Assembly: GCF_036237315.1 (NCBI RefSeq)
Contig: NZ_CP108356.1
Location: 3,654,501-3,718,500, forward strand
Length of the DNA stretch: 64,000 nt
Direction of reading: 5' to 3'
From: Streptomyces sp. NBC_01351
GTDB lineage: Bacteria; Actinomycetota; Actinomycetes; Streptomycetales; Streptomycetaceae
Numbering within the stretch: position 1 is the stretch's first letter; the number at the start of each line of letters is the position of its first letter. Shown in pieces: positions 24,686 to 33,927 of the stretch. The notes beneath the pieces are model-generated. The model made no database searches. It worked only from the letters and a program-made list of their open reading frames with translations, and was not told the origin of the DNA. Position numbers and translations under genes: made by a program.

Positions 24686-25471
24686 ATGTCGCAGCAGGAC
24701 AAGCGGGTCGCCCTCGTCACGGGCGGTACCAGTGGGATCGGGCTGGCCGTGGCCCGCCTTCTGGCCGGCACGGGCCACCAGGTGTTCATCGGCGCGCGCA
24801 ACGCCGACAACGTCGCCGAGACCGTCAAGGAGCTGCAGACCGAGGGCCTGGACGTCGACGGCACCACCCTCGACGTCCGCTCCACGGACGAGGCCATCGC
24901 GTTCGTCCAGGCCGCGGTCGACCGGTTCGGCCCGGTGGACGTGCTCGTGAACAACGCCGGGCGCAGTGGCGGCGGCGTCACCGCCGACATCGAGGAGAGC
25001 CTCTGGCACGACGTCATCGACACCAACCTGAACAGCGTCTTCCGGATGACCCACGCGGTGCTCAACACCGGTGGCATGCGGCACAAGGACCGCGGCCGCA
25101 TCATCAGCATCGCCTCGACCGCGGGCAAGCAGGGTGTCGTCCTCGGCGCCCCGTACTCGGCCTCCAAGCACGGCGTGGTCGGCTTCACCAAGGCGCTGGG
25201 CAACGAGCTGGCGCCCACCGGCATCACCGTGAACGCGGTCTGCCCCGGCTACGTCGAGACGCCGATGGCGCAGCGCGTGCGGCAGGGCTACGCGGCCGCG
25301 TACAACGCCTCCGAGGAAACGATTCTGGAGAAGTTCCAGTCCAAGATCCCGCTGGGCCGCTACTCCACCCCGGAGGAGGTCGCCGGCCTGGTCGGCTACC
25401 TGGCGTCGGACACCGCCGCCTCCATCACCTCGCAGGCACTCAACGTCTGCGGCGGCCTCGGCAACTTCTAG
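24686..25471 (+). CDS. Polyketide C-9 ketoreductase (ActIII/PgaD type)
   Basis: 261 aa, the same length as ActIII. SDR motifs: TGGTSGIG for NADPH, NNAGRSGGG, and catalytic Ser-Tyr157-Lys161 (GAPYSASKHG), with CPGYVETPMA after. It reduces the C-9 carbonyl of the nascent polyketide before first-ring closure. ATG 24686 with TTGGAG upstream. It should belong to the PKS operon, but lies just downstream of the IS110 element. Confidence 0.95.
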   Translation: MSQQDKRVALVTGGTSGIGLAVARLLAGTGHQVFIGARNADNVAETVKELQTEGLDVDGTTLDVRSTDEAIAFVQAAVDRFGPVDVLVNNAGRSGGGVTADIEESLWHDVIDTNLNSVFRMTHAVLNTGGMRHKDRGRIISIASTAGKQGVVLGAPYSASKHGVVGFTKALGNELAPTGITVNAVCPGYVETPMAQRVRQGYAAAYNASEETILEKFQSKIPLGRYSTPEEVAGLVGYLASDTAASITSQALNVCGGLGNF

Positions 25472-25521
25472 AGCCGGCCCGCCGACCGCCGTAACGAACC
25501 CGAATCCCAAGGAGCATGAGC

Positions 25522-26469
25522 ATGTCGCAGCCCGGCCTGCGCGAGGTGGAGCACGAGATCACGATCTCGGCGCCCCCCGCCACCGTCTACCGGCTGATCG
25601 CAGAGGTGCAGAACTGGCCGCAGATCTTCCCGCCGACGGTCTACGTCGACCACGTGGAGCGGGGCGAGGGCACCGAGCGCATCCGCATCTGGGCCACCGC
25701 CAACGGTGAGCCGAAGAACTGGACCTCGCGGCGCACCCTCGACCCGGAGAACCTGACGATCACCTTCCGCCAGGAGGTCTCCACGCCCCCGATCGCCTCC
25801 ATGGGCGGCACCTGGATCGTCGAGACCGTCGACCCGGAGGTCTCCCGGGTCCGACTGCTGCACGACTACCGGGCGATCGACGACGACCCCGAGGGCCTGG
25901 CGTGGATCGAGGAGGCCGTCGACCGCAACTCGCGCTCCGAACTGGCCGCACTGAAGCAGAACGTCGAACTGGCGTACGCCGCCGAGGACCTGACCTTCTC
26001 CTTCGAGGACACGGTGCAGATCAACGGCTCCGCCAAGGACGTGTACGACTTCATCAACGAGGCCGACCGGTGGGAGGAGCGCCTCCCGCACGTCGCCAAG
26101 GTCCGCCTGGACGAGGACGTCCCGGGTCTGCAGACCCTGGAGATGGACACCCGCGCCAAGGACGGCTCGGTGCACACCACCAAGTCGTACCGGGTGACCT
26201 TCCCGCACCAGAAGATCGCCTACAAGCAGGTCACCCTGCCGGCGCTGATGACCCTGCACACCGGCTACTGGACCTTCGCGGAGAACGACAACGGCGTCGC
26301 CGCGTCCTCCCAGCACACGGTGACCATCAACACCGCGAACATCGCCCGCATCCTGGGCCCGGAGGCGGAAGTCGGCTGCGCCAAGGAGTACGTGCGCACC
26401 GCGCTCAGCACCAACAGCCGCGCCACGCTCGGCCACGCCAAGGCGTACGCGGAAGCCAAGGCGGTCTGA
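25522..26469 (+). CDS. Didomain aromatase/cyclase (PgaL/LanL type)
   Basis: 315 aa with two SRPBCC/START-like modules: about residues 5-150 (EHEITISAPPATVYRLIAEV, WPQIFPPTVYVDH) and 160-310 (TVQINGSAKDVYDFINEADR, WEERLPHVAKVRL). Such didomain enzymes aromatise the first ring of C-9-reduced polyketides. ATG 25522 is preferred to 25516 because AAGGAG then sits 7 nt upstream. Only 2 bp separate its stop from the GTG of the next gene, so translation is probably coupled. Confidence 0.93.
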   Translation: MSQPGLREVEHEITISAPPATVYRLIAEVQNWPQIFPPTVYVDHVERGEGTERIRIWATANGEPKNWTSRRTLDPENLTITFRQEVSTPPIASMGGTWIVETVDPEVSRVRLLHDYRAIDDDPEGLAWIEEAVDRNSRSELAALKQNVELAYAAEDLTFSFEDTVQINGSAKDVYDFINEADRWEERLPHVAKVRLDEDVPGLQTLEMDTRAKDGSVHTTKSYRVTFPHQKIAYKQVTLPALMTLHTGYWTFAENDNGVAASSQHTVTINTANIARILGPEAEVGCAKEYVRTALSTNSRATLGHAKAYAEAKAV

Positions 26470-26471
26470 CC

Positions 26472-28763
26472 GTGGCCGGGGACATCACACGCACCCAGGT
26501 GATCGTGGTCGGCGCCGGACCGGTGGGGCTGATGCTCGCGGGCGAGCTGCGCCTCGCGGGTGCGGACGTGGTGGTCCTCGAGAAGCTGACCGAGCCGACC
26601 ACGGAATCGCGGGCGTCCACCCTCCACGCCCGCACCATGGAGATCCTCGACGGCCGCGGCCTGCTCGCGCAGCTCGGCGAGGTGCCCCAGGACGTCATGG
26701 GGCACTTCGGGGGGATCCCGCTCGACCTCACGCTGCCCGGCCCCTACCCGGGGCAGTGGAAGGTCCCGCAGACCCGTATGGAGGAGCTGCTGGGTCAGTG
26801 GGCGCAGGACCTCGGCGCGGACGTCCGGCGCGGCCACGAGCTCACCGCACTGACCGTGACCGGGGAGCACGTCGATGCCGAGACGCGGCGCCCGGACGGG
26901 ACGACCGCCTCCTTCCGGGGCTCGTACCTGGTGGGCTGCGACGGCGAGAACAGCGCGGTGCGCCGACTCGGCGGCTTCGCCTTCCCCGGCGTCGACGCGA
27001 GCCGCGAACTGCTGCGCGCCGACGTGGCCGGCATCGACGTACCGAACCGCCGCTTCCAGCGGCTGGAGGGCGGACTCGCCATCGCCGCCCGGCGCCCCGA
27101 CGGAGTGACCCGGGTGATGGTGCACGAGTTCGGTGCGGCCCCGCAGGGCTCCGCCCCGTCCTTCGCGGACATCGCCGACACCTGGAAGCGCGTCACGGGC
27201 GAGGACATCAGCGGCGGGACCCCGCTGTGGGTGAACTCCTTCGGTGACGCCTCCCGGCAGGCCACCGCCTACCGCGACTCCCGGCTCTTCCTGGCGGGCG
27301 ACGCCGCCCACCAGCAGATGCCGATCGGCGGCCAGGCCCTCAACCTCGGGCTGCAGGACGCCGTCAACCTCGGCTGGAAGCTGGCCGCGCAGGTACAGGA
27401 GCGCGGCCCCGAGGGGCTCCTGGACAGCTACCACGCCGAACGCCATGAGGTCGGCCTGCGGGTGCTGAGCAACATCCGGGCGCAGGCCCTGCTGCTGCTC
27501 GGCGCCGGCGAGGTGGACGCGGCCCGGCAGGTCATGGCCGAGCTGGTGGGTCACGCCGACGTACGGGCCCACCTGGCGGGAATGATCGCCGGCCTGGACA
27601 TCCGCTACGACGTCGGACCGGGCAGCCACCCGCTGCTGGGGCGCCGGCTGCCGCACTGGCGGCCGGCCACCGGCGACGGCGAGGCCACCAGCACCTCGCT
27701 GCTGCGCGCCGGGGGCGGCGTCCTGCTGCTGCCCGGCGGGGACGAGCCGGAGGCGTTCGCCGCGGCGGCCGAGCCCTGGGCGCCGCTCGTACGGACGGTT
27801 CGCGCGAGCGCGGCGGCCCCGGGCCCCTGCGCCGTACTGGTCCGGCCGGACGGGCACGTCGTCTGGGCGGCCGGCGACGACACCGCCGGCTCCGCCGCCG
27901 GCCTCACCACGGCGCTGACCCGGTGGTTCGGCACGCCGCAGACATCAGGCGCAGTGACGACCAAGACGACCAATACGTCGAACACAAGGAGAACTGGCAT
28001 GGCAGGCAAGCTCAACGGCAAGACCGCGCTGGTCACGGGTTCGAGCCGGGGCATGGGCCGGGCGACCGCCATCCGGCTGGCCGCGGAGGGCGCGCTCGTC
28101 GCCGTCCACTACACCTCCAACGAGTCGGCGGCCGAGCAGGTCGTCTCCTCCATCGAGAAGGACGGCGGGCGGGCCTTCACCGTCAAGGCCGAGCTGGGTG
28201 TGGCCGGCGACGTCCACGAGCTGTTCCTCGGCCTGGAGAACGGCCTGCGGGAGCGCACCGGCGGCACCGACCTGGACATCCTCGTCAACAACGCCGGCGT
28301 GATGGGCGGCGTCAAGGCCGAGGACACCACCCCCGAGGCCTTCGACCGGCTCTTCGCGGTCAACGCGAAGGCGCCGTTCTTCCTCATCCAGCGGGCGCTG
28401 AAGAACATGCCCGACGGCGGCCGCATCATCAACATCTCCTCCGGGCTCACCCACGTCGCCAACCCGGACGAGATCGCCTACGCGATGACCAAGGGCGCCG
28501 TCGAGCAGCTCGCGCTGCACTTCGCGAAGCTGCTGGGCCCGCGCAAGATCACCATCAACAGCGTGGCGCCCGGCATCACCCGCAACGGCAACCCGGTGTT
28601 CGACATCCCCGAGGCCGTCGAGTTCATGGCGGGGCTGTCCGCCTTCAACCGGGTCGGCGAGCCCGAGGACGTCGCCGACGTGGTGGCCTTCCTCGCCACC
28701 GACGACGCCCGCTGGATCACCGGCTCCTTCGTCGACGCCACGGGCGGCACGCTGCTCGGCTGA
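26472..28763 (+). CDS. Fused FAD oxygenase-SDR reductase (PgaM/UrdM-like)
   Basis: 763 aa from GTG 26472 (AAGGCGG upstream). Residues about 1-500 form an FAD hydroxylase (VIVVGAGPVGLMLAGEL, GCDGENSAVRRL, LFLAGDAAHQQMPIGGQALN). After a Thr/Asn/Ser-rich linker, residues about 510-763 form an SDR reductase (ALVTGSSRGMGRATA, NNAGVMGG, Tyr/Lys in DEIAYAMTKGAVE). No stop separates the two. PgaM is known to have this fusion together with an internally initiated free reductase, and the two products form a complex acting on C-12b/C-6. The thioredoxin-like end of the oxygenase half runs into the linker. See the internal start at 27999. Confidence 0.92.
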   Translation: MAGDITRTQVIVVGAGPVGLMLAGELRLAGADVVVLEKLTEPTTESRASTLHARTMEILDGRGLLAQLGEVPQDVMGHFGGIPLDLTLPGPYPGQWKVPQTRMEELLGQWAQDLGADVRRGHELTALTVTGEHVDAETRRPDGTTASFRGSYLVGCDGENSAVRRLGGFAFPGVDASRELLRADVAGIDVPNRRFQRLEGGLAIAARRPDGVTRVMVHEFGAAPQGSAPSFADIADTWKRVTGEDISGGTPLWVNSFGDASRQATAYRDSRLFLAGDAAHQQMPIGGQALNLGLQDAVNLGWKLAAQVQERGPEGLLDSYHAERHEVGLRVLSNIRAQALLLLGAGEVDAARQVMAELVGHADVRAHLAGMIAGLDIRYDVGPGSHPLLGRRLPHWRPATGDGEATSTSLLRAGGGVLLLPGGDEPEAFAAAAEPWAPLVRTVRASAAAPGPCAVLVRPDGHVVWAAGDDTAGSAAGLTTALTRWFGTPQTSGAVTTKTTNTSNTRRTGMAGKLNGKTALVTGSSRGMGRATAIRLAAEGALVAVHYTSNESAAEQVVSSIEKDGGRAFTVKAELGVAGDVHELFLGLENGLRERTGGTDLDILVNNAGVMGGVKAEDTTPEAFDRLFAVNAKAPFFLIQRALKNMPDGGRIINISSGLTHVANPDEIAYAMTKGAVEQLALHFAKLLGPRKITINSVAPGITRNGNPVFDIPEAVEFMAGLSAFNRVGEPEDVADVVAFLATDDARWITGSFVDATGGTLLG
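27986..28001 (+). promoter_or_regulatory. Internal ribosome site and start for a free reductase
   Basis: AAGGAGA at 27986-27992, then ATG 27999 (6 nt spacing), inside the fused gene and in frame. It would yield a separate 254-aa SDR (LanV/UrdMred-like), residues 510-763 of the fusion. The site is stronger than the one at the fusion's own GTG, which suggests more reductase than fusion is made. Confidence 0.75.
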
Positions 28764-28798
28764 GCGGCCCACCGAAAGGAACGGACGGGACCACGACC

Positions 28799-30193
28799 AT
28801 GACGCTTTCCATGACCTCGACCACCAAGGGCGCCCCGCCGGCCGCCTTGTGGGGCCTGCTGTTCGTCCTCGCGGGCAACATGCTCCTCGATGCCCTGGAG
28901 GTGTCCGTCGCGCTCGTGGCGCTGCCGTCCATCAGCACCGATCTGGGACTGGACACCCCTCAACTGCAGTGGGTGGTCAGTGGTTTCGCGGCAGGGTTCG
29001 GCGGGCTGCTGCTCTTCGGCGGCCGGCTGGTCGCCCTGCTCGGCCGCCGGCCCGTCTACCTCGCGGCGCTCGCCGTCTTCGCCGTCGCCTCGCTCGCCGG
29101 GGCGCTGGCGGACAGCGCCGAGCTGCTGGTCGCGAGCCGCTTCGTGAAGGGCTTCTGTGCGGCGCTGACCGCGCCGACCGGACTGGCCATCATCGCTGCC
29201 GTCTTCCCCGAGGGGCCGGCGCGCAGCCGGGCGGTGGCCGTCTACTCGCTCTTCGGGGCGGGCGGCTTCTCCGCCGGACTGCTGCTGTCCGGGGCGCTCA
29301 GCGAGGTCAGCTGGCGCTGGGCGTTCGCGTTCCCCGCGCCGGTGGCGCTGCTGTTGTTCGCCGCCGGGCTGAAGCTGATCCCGCGCGACGAGCCCGGACC
29401 CCGCCCGGCGGGCGGGTACGGGGCGGTGAGCGCGCTGAGCCTGACCGGTGCGGTACTGGCACTGGTGTACGCGATCACGTCGGTGCCCGGCGCGGACCGG
29501 CACGGCGCGCGTACGGTCGGCGCGTTCGCGCTGGCGGTGCTGCTCGCCGTGGTGTTCGTACGGGTCGAACTGACCGCACGCGAGCCCCTGGTACGGCTCG
29601 AACTCCTTGCCCGCAAGCCGCTGGTGCGCTCCGCGCTCGGCGCCGGCGCGCTCAACGGCTCGTACCTGGGACTGCTGCTGGTGTGCACCCTGCACCTGCA
29701 GCAGCGGGCCGGGTGGAGCCCGCTGGAGACCGGGCTCGCCTTCCTGCCGGCCAGCGCACCGCTCGCGCTGACCGCGCTGTACTCGGGCCGGATCGTCAAC
29801 CGGTTCGGGCCGGCGCGGCTGATCGCGGCGGGCGCCGCCGCGGCCCCGCTCGGGTACGCCCTCTACCCGCGCGACGACCGTGCGGACGTTTCGTACGCGG
29901 TCGACGTGCTGCCCACGATGCTGCTGGTCGGGGCGGCGTTCGTGCTCGCCTTCACCGCCTTCCACCTGCAGGCCACCGCGGCGGTGCCCACCGACCGGCA
30001 GGCGGCGGCCGGCGGGCTGTACCAGACCGCCGTCCAACTGGGCGCGGCCCTGGTGACGGCGACGGTGGCCGCGCTCCACCCGGCCGGGTCCGCCCCGGCC
30101 CTGGTGCTGGTCACGGCCGTCGGCCTGGCCGGCTTCCTCCTCGCGCTCCGCGGTGTGCGGCCGCGGCGGGCGGTGTCCGACACCGCCCACTGA
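28799..30193 (+). CDS. MFS exporter of the cluster (14-TM type, shortened)
   Basis: 464 aa; motif D1 LLDALEVSVALVALPSIS in TM1, motif A FGGRLVALLGRRPVYLAA, and motif C-like AVYSLFGAGGFSAGLLLSG. It resembles pumps found beside angucycline genes (JadL, LanJ, UrdJ). ATG 28799, 35 bp after the fused oxygenase-reductase; AAAGGAACGG upstream. A likely exporter of the finished angucyclinone. Confidence 0.9.
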   Translation: MTLSMTSTTKGAPPAALWGLLFVLAGNMLLDALEVSVALVALPSISTDLGLDTPQLQWVVSGFAAGFGGLLLFGGRLVALLGRRPVYLAALAVFAVASLAGALADSAELLVASRFVKGFCAALTAPTGLAIIAAVFPEGPARSRAVAVYSLFGAGGFSAGLLLSGALSEVSWRWAFAFPAPVALLLFAAGLKLIPRDEPGPRPAGGYGAVSALSLTGAVLALVYAITSVPGADRHGARTVGAFALAVLLAVVFVRVELTAREPLVRLELLARKPLVRSALGAGALNGSYLGLLLVCTLHLQQRAGWSPLETGLAFLPASAPLALTALYSGRIVNRFGPARLIAAGAAAAPLGYALYPRDDRADVSYAVDVLPTMLLVGAAFVLAFTAFHLQATAAVPTDRQAAAGGLYQTAVQLGAALVTATVAALHPAGSAPALVLVTAVGLAGFLLALRGVRPRRAVSDTAH

Positions 30194-30228
30194 CCCTCAC
30201 TGCCGAAACCGACACAGGGGGGAAGGAC

Positions 30229-30969
30229 ATGACAGCACCCCGATTCACGGTGGAGCCGCACCGGCTCGATCTGTGGCTGGTGCACAGCCCGCAGGGCGCC
30301 GAAGCCGAGGGGCTGGACCGCTCCGACCTCGACGACGCCGAGCGGCGCCGGGCCGCCGCCTTCGTCAGACCGGCCGACGCACTGCTGTACGCGGCCTCCC
30401 ACGTCGCCCTGCGCCGGCTGCTCGGCCGGTACACCGACACCGCGCCGGGCCTCGTGCGCTTCGTGCGGGAGCGGTGCGTGGAGTGCGGCGGGGAGCACGG
30501 CCGCCCGGCCGTCGACTCGCCGTCGCCCCCGTTGCACTTCTCGCTGTCGCACAGCGCCGGGATCGCGGTGGTGGGCATCGCGGCGGTACCGGTCGGAGTG
30601 GACGTGGAGCGGCTGCCCCACCCGGCGACGGTCGAGTTCTGCACGCCGTCGCTGCACCCGCGCGAGCGCGCTGAGCTGGGCGCCGCGTCCGGGACGGACC
30701 GGACCGGGCTGTTCGGCCGGATCTGGACCCGCAAGGAGGCGTACCTGAAGGGCCTGGGGACCGGGCTGCGGCGGCCCCCCGCCCAGGACTACCTGGGCAC
30801 CGACGCGGCCGGGCATCCGGCCGGATGGACCGTGCTGGACGTGCCGTGCGCACCCACGCACGTGGCGGCCGCCGCCGTACGCGGCGGGCCGCCGCGAACG
30901 GTGCACGTACGCCGGCTGGCCGGGGAGTGGCTGCGCGCACCCACCGCGCCCGCCCTGCTCGACGCCTGA
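30229..30969 (+). CDS. Sfp-type 4'-phosphopantetheinyl transferase
   Basis: 246 aa. Sfp-family motifs: FSLSHSAGIAVV, Mg-binding VGVDVERL and FGRIWTRKEAYLKGLGTGL. It converts apo-ACP to holo-ACP with coenzyme A. GGGGGGAAGG lies just before ATG 30229. It compares with JadM of the jadomycin cluster. A Cys pair (RCVECGGEHGR) in the N-terminal half is typical of actinobacterial members. It makes the cluster independent of the host PPTase. Confidence 0.93.
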   Translation: MTAPRFTVEPHRLDLWLVHSPQGAEAEGLDRSDLDDAERRRAAAFVRPADALLYAASHVALRRLLGRYTDTAPGLVRFVRERCVECGGEHGRPAVDSPSPPLHFSLSHSAGIAVVGIAAVPVGVDVERLPHPATVEFCTPSLHPRERAELGAASGTDRTGLFGRIWTRKEAYLKGLGTGLRRPPAQDYLGTDAAGHPAGWTVLDVPCAPTHVAAAAVRGGPPRTVHVRRLAGEWLRAPTAPALLDA

Positions 30970-31030
30970 ACCACACGCCGCGACGGCGGACCGACCGATG
31001 ACGCACCACGACCGAGAAGGGCACGACCAT

Positions 31031-31999
31031 ATGACCCGCACGGCCTTCGTCTTTCCGAGCCAGGGCTCACAGCGCGTGGGCATGGGCAGGGACCTGTGCG
31101 CGCTGCGCCCCGAGATCGCCGAGCGCTACTTCCGGACCGCCGACGACCTGCTCGGCATCCCGCTCTCGCGGCTGTGCCTGTACGGGTCCGCCTCCGAGCT
31201 GGCCGACCCGGCGATCGCGCAGCCGGCCGTGTTCCTGACCAGCCTGGTCGCGTACGAGATCCTGCGCGACCACGGCATCGGGCCGGACGCGGTCGCGGGC
31301 CAGAGCCTGGGCGAGTACACCGCGCTGACCGCCGCGGGCGTCCTGCACTGGACCGACGCGCTGGAGCTGGTGCGGCTGCGCGGCGAGCTGGTGGCCACCA
31401 CCAACGACCGGGTGCCCAGCGCCACGGCCGCCGTCCTCGGGCTCAGCCGCGCCGAGGTGCGGTGGCTGTGCGGCGAGGCCGCCCGGAGCACCGGCCGGGT
31501 CGTCGAGGTCACCGGCGACAACGATCCGGGGCAGACCGCGGTGTCCGGCGAGAGCGCCGCGGTGGACCGGCTGATGAGCCTGGCCCGCGCGGCGGGCGCC
31601 CTGCGGGTCAGGAAGATCGAGACCGGCGGGCCGTTCCACACCAGCCTGCTGCGCGACATCGAGGCCGAGTTCACCGAGGCGCTCATCGGCACCCACTTCG
31701 CCAACCCGGTGATCCCGATGGTCTCCAGCGTCACCGGCACCGAGGTGACCACCGCGACCGAGGCCGTGGTGGCGCTGCGCGCGCAACTCACCAGCCAGGT
31801 GCGGTGGACGGAGACGGTGCGGCTGCTGGCCGGCCGCGGCACCACCCACTTCGTGGAGGTCGGGCCCGGCCTGGTGCTGACCGGGCTGGGCCGGCGCATC
31901 GCGCCCCGCACCCGGTCGCTGGCCACCGGCACCACCCGCCAGTTCGGCCTGACCGTGGCCGCGCTGGCCCCGCAGCACGACGCCGTCGTCGCCGCCTGA
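31031..31999 (+). CDS. Malonyl-CoA:ACP transacylase (FabD-like)
   Basis: 322 aa. N-terminal FVFPSQGSQRVGMGRDL, nucleophile Ser92 in GQSLGEY (the usual His before Ser is Gln, seen in many secondary-metabolism transacylases), and GPFHTSLL with the catalytic His. C-terminal FVEVGPGLVLTGLGRRI is normal. It loads malonyl units onto the ACP; type II clusters often borrow the fatty-acid enzyme, so a dedicated copy is a refinement. ATG 31031 with AGAAGGG upstream. Confidence 0.93.
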   Translation: MTRTAFVFPSQGSQRVGMGRDLCALRPEIAERYFRTADDLLGIPLSRLCLYGSASELADPAIAQPAVFLTSLVAYEILRDHGIGPDAVAGQSLGEYTALTAAGVLHWTDALELVRLRGELVATTNDRVPSATAAVLGLSRAEVRWLCGEAARSTGRVVEVTGDNDPGQTAVSGESAAVDRLMSLARAAGALRVRKIETGGPFHTSLLRDIEAEFTEALIGTHFANPVIPMVSSVTGTEVTTATEAVVALRAQLTSQVRWTETVRLLAGRGTTHFVEVGPGLVLTGLGRRIAPRTRSLATGTTRQFGLTVAALAPQHDAVVAA

Positions 32000-32049
32000 C
32001 CACCCGACCACGCGACCGACCGACCGACGTACGAGAGTTGAGGAAGACG

Positions 32050-33615
32050 ATGCCCACAGCGGACAACACGATCGTGAGCCGGATCGACGAGCTCACCGAG
32101 ATCAAGGAAACGGCGCGGCTCGGCACGGACCCGGCCGCCACCGAGCGCCAGCACGCCAAGGGCAAGCTGACCGCGCACGAGCGGATCGCGCTGCTCCTGG
32201 ACAAGGGGTCGTTCAACGAGGTGGAGCCGCTGCGCCGGCACCGCGCGAGCGGCTTCGGGCTGGAGGACAAGAAGCCGCACGGCGACGGCGTCGTCACCGG
32301 CTGGGGCAAGGTCCACGGCCGCACGGTGTTCGCCTACGCCCACGACTTCCGGGTCTTCGGCGGCGCGCTCGGCGAGGCGCACGCCCAGAAGATCCACAAG
32401 ATCATGGACCTGGCGGAGGCGGCGGGCGCACCGCTGGTCTCGCTCAACGACGGTGCGGGCGCCCGCATCCAGGAGGGCGTCAGCGCCCTCGCCGGCTACG
32501 GCGGGATCTTCCAGCGCAACACCCGCGCCTCCGGCGTCATCCCGCAGATCAGCGTGATGCTCGGCCCCTGCGCGGGCGGCGCGGCCTACTCCCCCGCCCT
32601 CACCGACTTCGTCTTCATGGTCCGCGAGACCTCGCAGATGTTCATCACCGGCCCGGACGTCGTCAAGGCGGTCACCGGCGAGGAGATCAGCCAGAACGGC
32701 CTCGGCGGCGCCGACGTGCACTCCACGGTCTCCGGCGTCTCGCACTTCGCGTACGACAACGAGGAGCACTGCATCGAGGACGTCCGCTACCTGCTGTCGC
32801 TGCTGCCGGCCAACAACCGGGAGCTGTCCCCGGTGGAGCGCTCCGGCGACCCCGCGGACCGGCTCACCAACGCGCTGCTGGACCTCGTCCCGGCCGAGCC
32901 CGGGCAGGCGTACGACATCCGCAAGGTGATCGAGGAGATCGTCGACGACGGCGAGTACTTCGAGGTCCACCCGGCCTGGGCCACCAACATCGTGTGCGCG
33001 CTGACCCGGCTCGACGGGCACGTGGTCGGCATCGTCGCCAACCAGCCGGCCTCGATGGCCGGTGTGCTGGACATCGAGGCCTCGGAGAAGGCCGCGCGGT
33101 TCGTGCAGTTCTGCGACGCCTTCAACATCCCGCTCGTCACGCTGGTCGACGTGCCGGGCTTCCTGCCGGGCGTGGACCAGGAGCACAACGGCATCATCCG
33201 GCGCGGCGCCAAGCTGCTGTACGCCTACTGCAACGCGACGGTGCCGCGGATCTCGCTGGTGCTGCGCAAGGCGTACGGCGGTGCGTACATCGTCATGGAC
33301 TCGCGCTCCATAGGCGCCGACCTCGCACTCGCCTGGCCGACCAACGAGATCGCGGTGATGGGCGCGGAGGGCGCGGCGAACGTGGTCTTCCGGCGGGAGA
33401 TCAACGCGGCCGAGGACCCCGAGGCCGTACGTCAGCAGCGGATCACCGAGTACAAGGACGAGCTGATGCACCCGTACTACGCGGCCGAGCGGGGGCTGAT
33501 CGACGACGTCATCGACCCGCGCGAGACCCGGTCGGTGCTGATCCGCTCGCTGGAGATGCTCCGCACGAAGCAGGCGGACCTGCCGTCGCGCAAGCACGGC
33601 AACCCGCCGCAGTGA
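32050..33615 (+). CDS. Acyl-CoA carboxylase beta subunit (AccB/PccB-like carboxyltransferase)
   Basis: 521 aa crotonase-fold carboxyltransferase with N and C lobes; GPCAGGAAYSPAL and GGAYIVMDSRSIGAD oxyanion regions. In Streptomyces AccB/PccB, an Ile or Asp at about position 422 (GGAYIVM versus GGAYDVM) separates acetyl-accepting from propionyl-only enzymes; here the residue is Ile414, so acetyl-CoA should be accepted. This matches malonyl-CoA supply for the PKS. ATG 32050 with AGGAAG upstream. Partners: alpha subunit at 15755, epsilon at 33697. Confidence 0.93.
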   Translation: MPTADNTIVSRIDELTEIKETARLGTDPAATERQHAKGKLTAHERIALLLDKGSFNEVEPLRRHRASGFGLEDKKPHGDGVVTGWGKVHGRTVFAYAHDFRVFGGALGEAHAQKIHKIMDLAEAAGAPLVSLNDGAGARIQEGVSALAGYGGIFQRNTRASGVIPQISVMLGPCAGGAAYSPALTDFVFMVRETSQMFITGPDVVKAVTGEEISQNGLGGADVHSTVSGVSHFAYDNEEHCIEDVRYLLSLLPANNRELSPVERSGDPADRLTNALLDLVPAEPGQAYDIRKVIEEIVDDGEYFEVHPAWATNIVCALTRLDGHVVGIVANQPASMAGVLDIEASEKAARFVQFCDAFNIPLVTLVDVPGFLPGVDQEHNGIIRRGAKLLYAYCNATVPRISLVLRKAYGGAYIVMDSRSIGADLALAWPTNEIAVMGAEGAANVVFRREINAAEDPEAVRQQRITEYKDELMHPYYAAERGLIDDVIDPRETRSVLIRSLEMLRTKQADLPSRKHGNPPQ

Positions 33616-33696
33616 CGGACGCGCCGGCCCGCCACTGACGGACCACGCGGGGTGCTGAACTCCCTCTCTCCTCCTCCCGATTCCGTTTGGAGAACC

Positions 33697-33927
33697 ATGA
33701 ACCAGCTCATCCGTATCGAGAAGGGCTCCCCCGACCCGGACGAACTGGCCGCGCTCACCGCGGTGGTGCTGGCCCTCGCCTCGGCACGCGCCGAGGCCGC
33801 CGAAGCCACCGAGGCCCCCCACGAGCACCGGCCCGCCGGGCGCCCGCCCGTACGCTGGCGACGCCGGGAGCGCCACGTCATCCCCGGAACCGGGCACGGC
33901 TGGCGCGGCGGCGGGGCCGCGAGATGA
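33697..33927 (+). CDS. Acyl-CoA carboxylase epsilon subunit
   Basis: 76 aa. IRIEKGSPDPDELAALTAVV is the hallmark helix of ACC epsilon subunits, followed by an Ala/Glu-rich linker and a basic Trp-containing tail (RWRRRERHV). It stabilises and activates the alpha-beta complex. ATG 33697 with TTGGAG upstream; the 4-bp overlap with the next gene suggests coupling. Confidence 0.88.
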   Translation: MNQLIRIEKGSPDPDELAALTAVVLALASARAEAAEATEAPHEHRPAGRPPVRWRRRERHVIPGTGHGWRGGGAAR

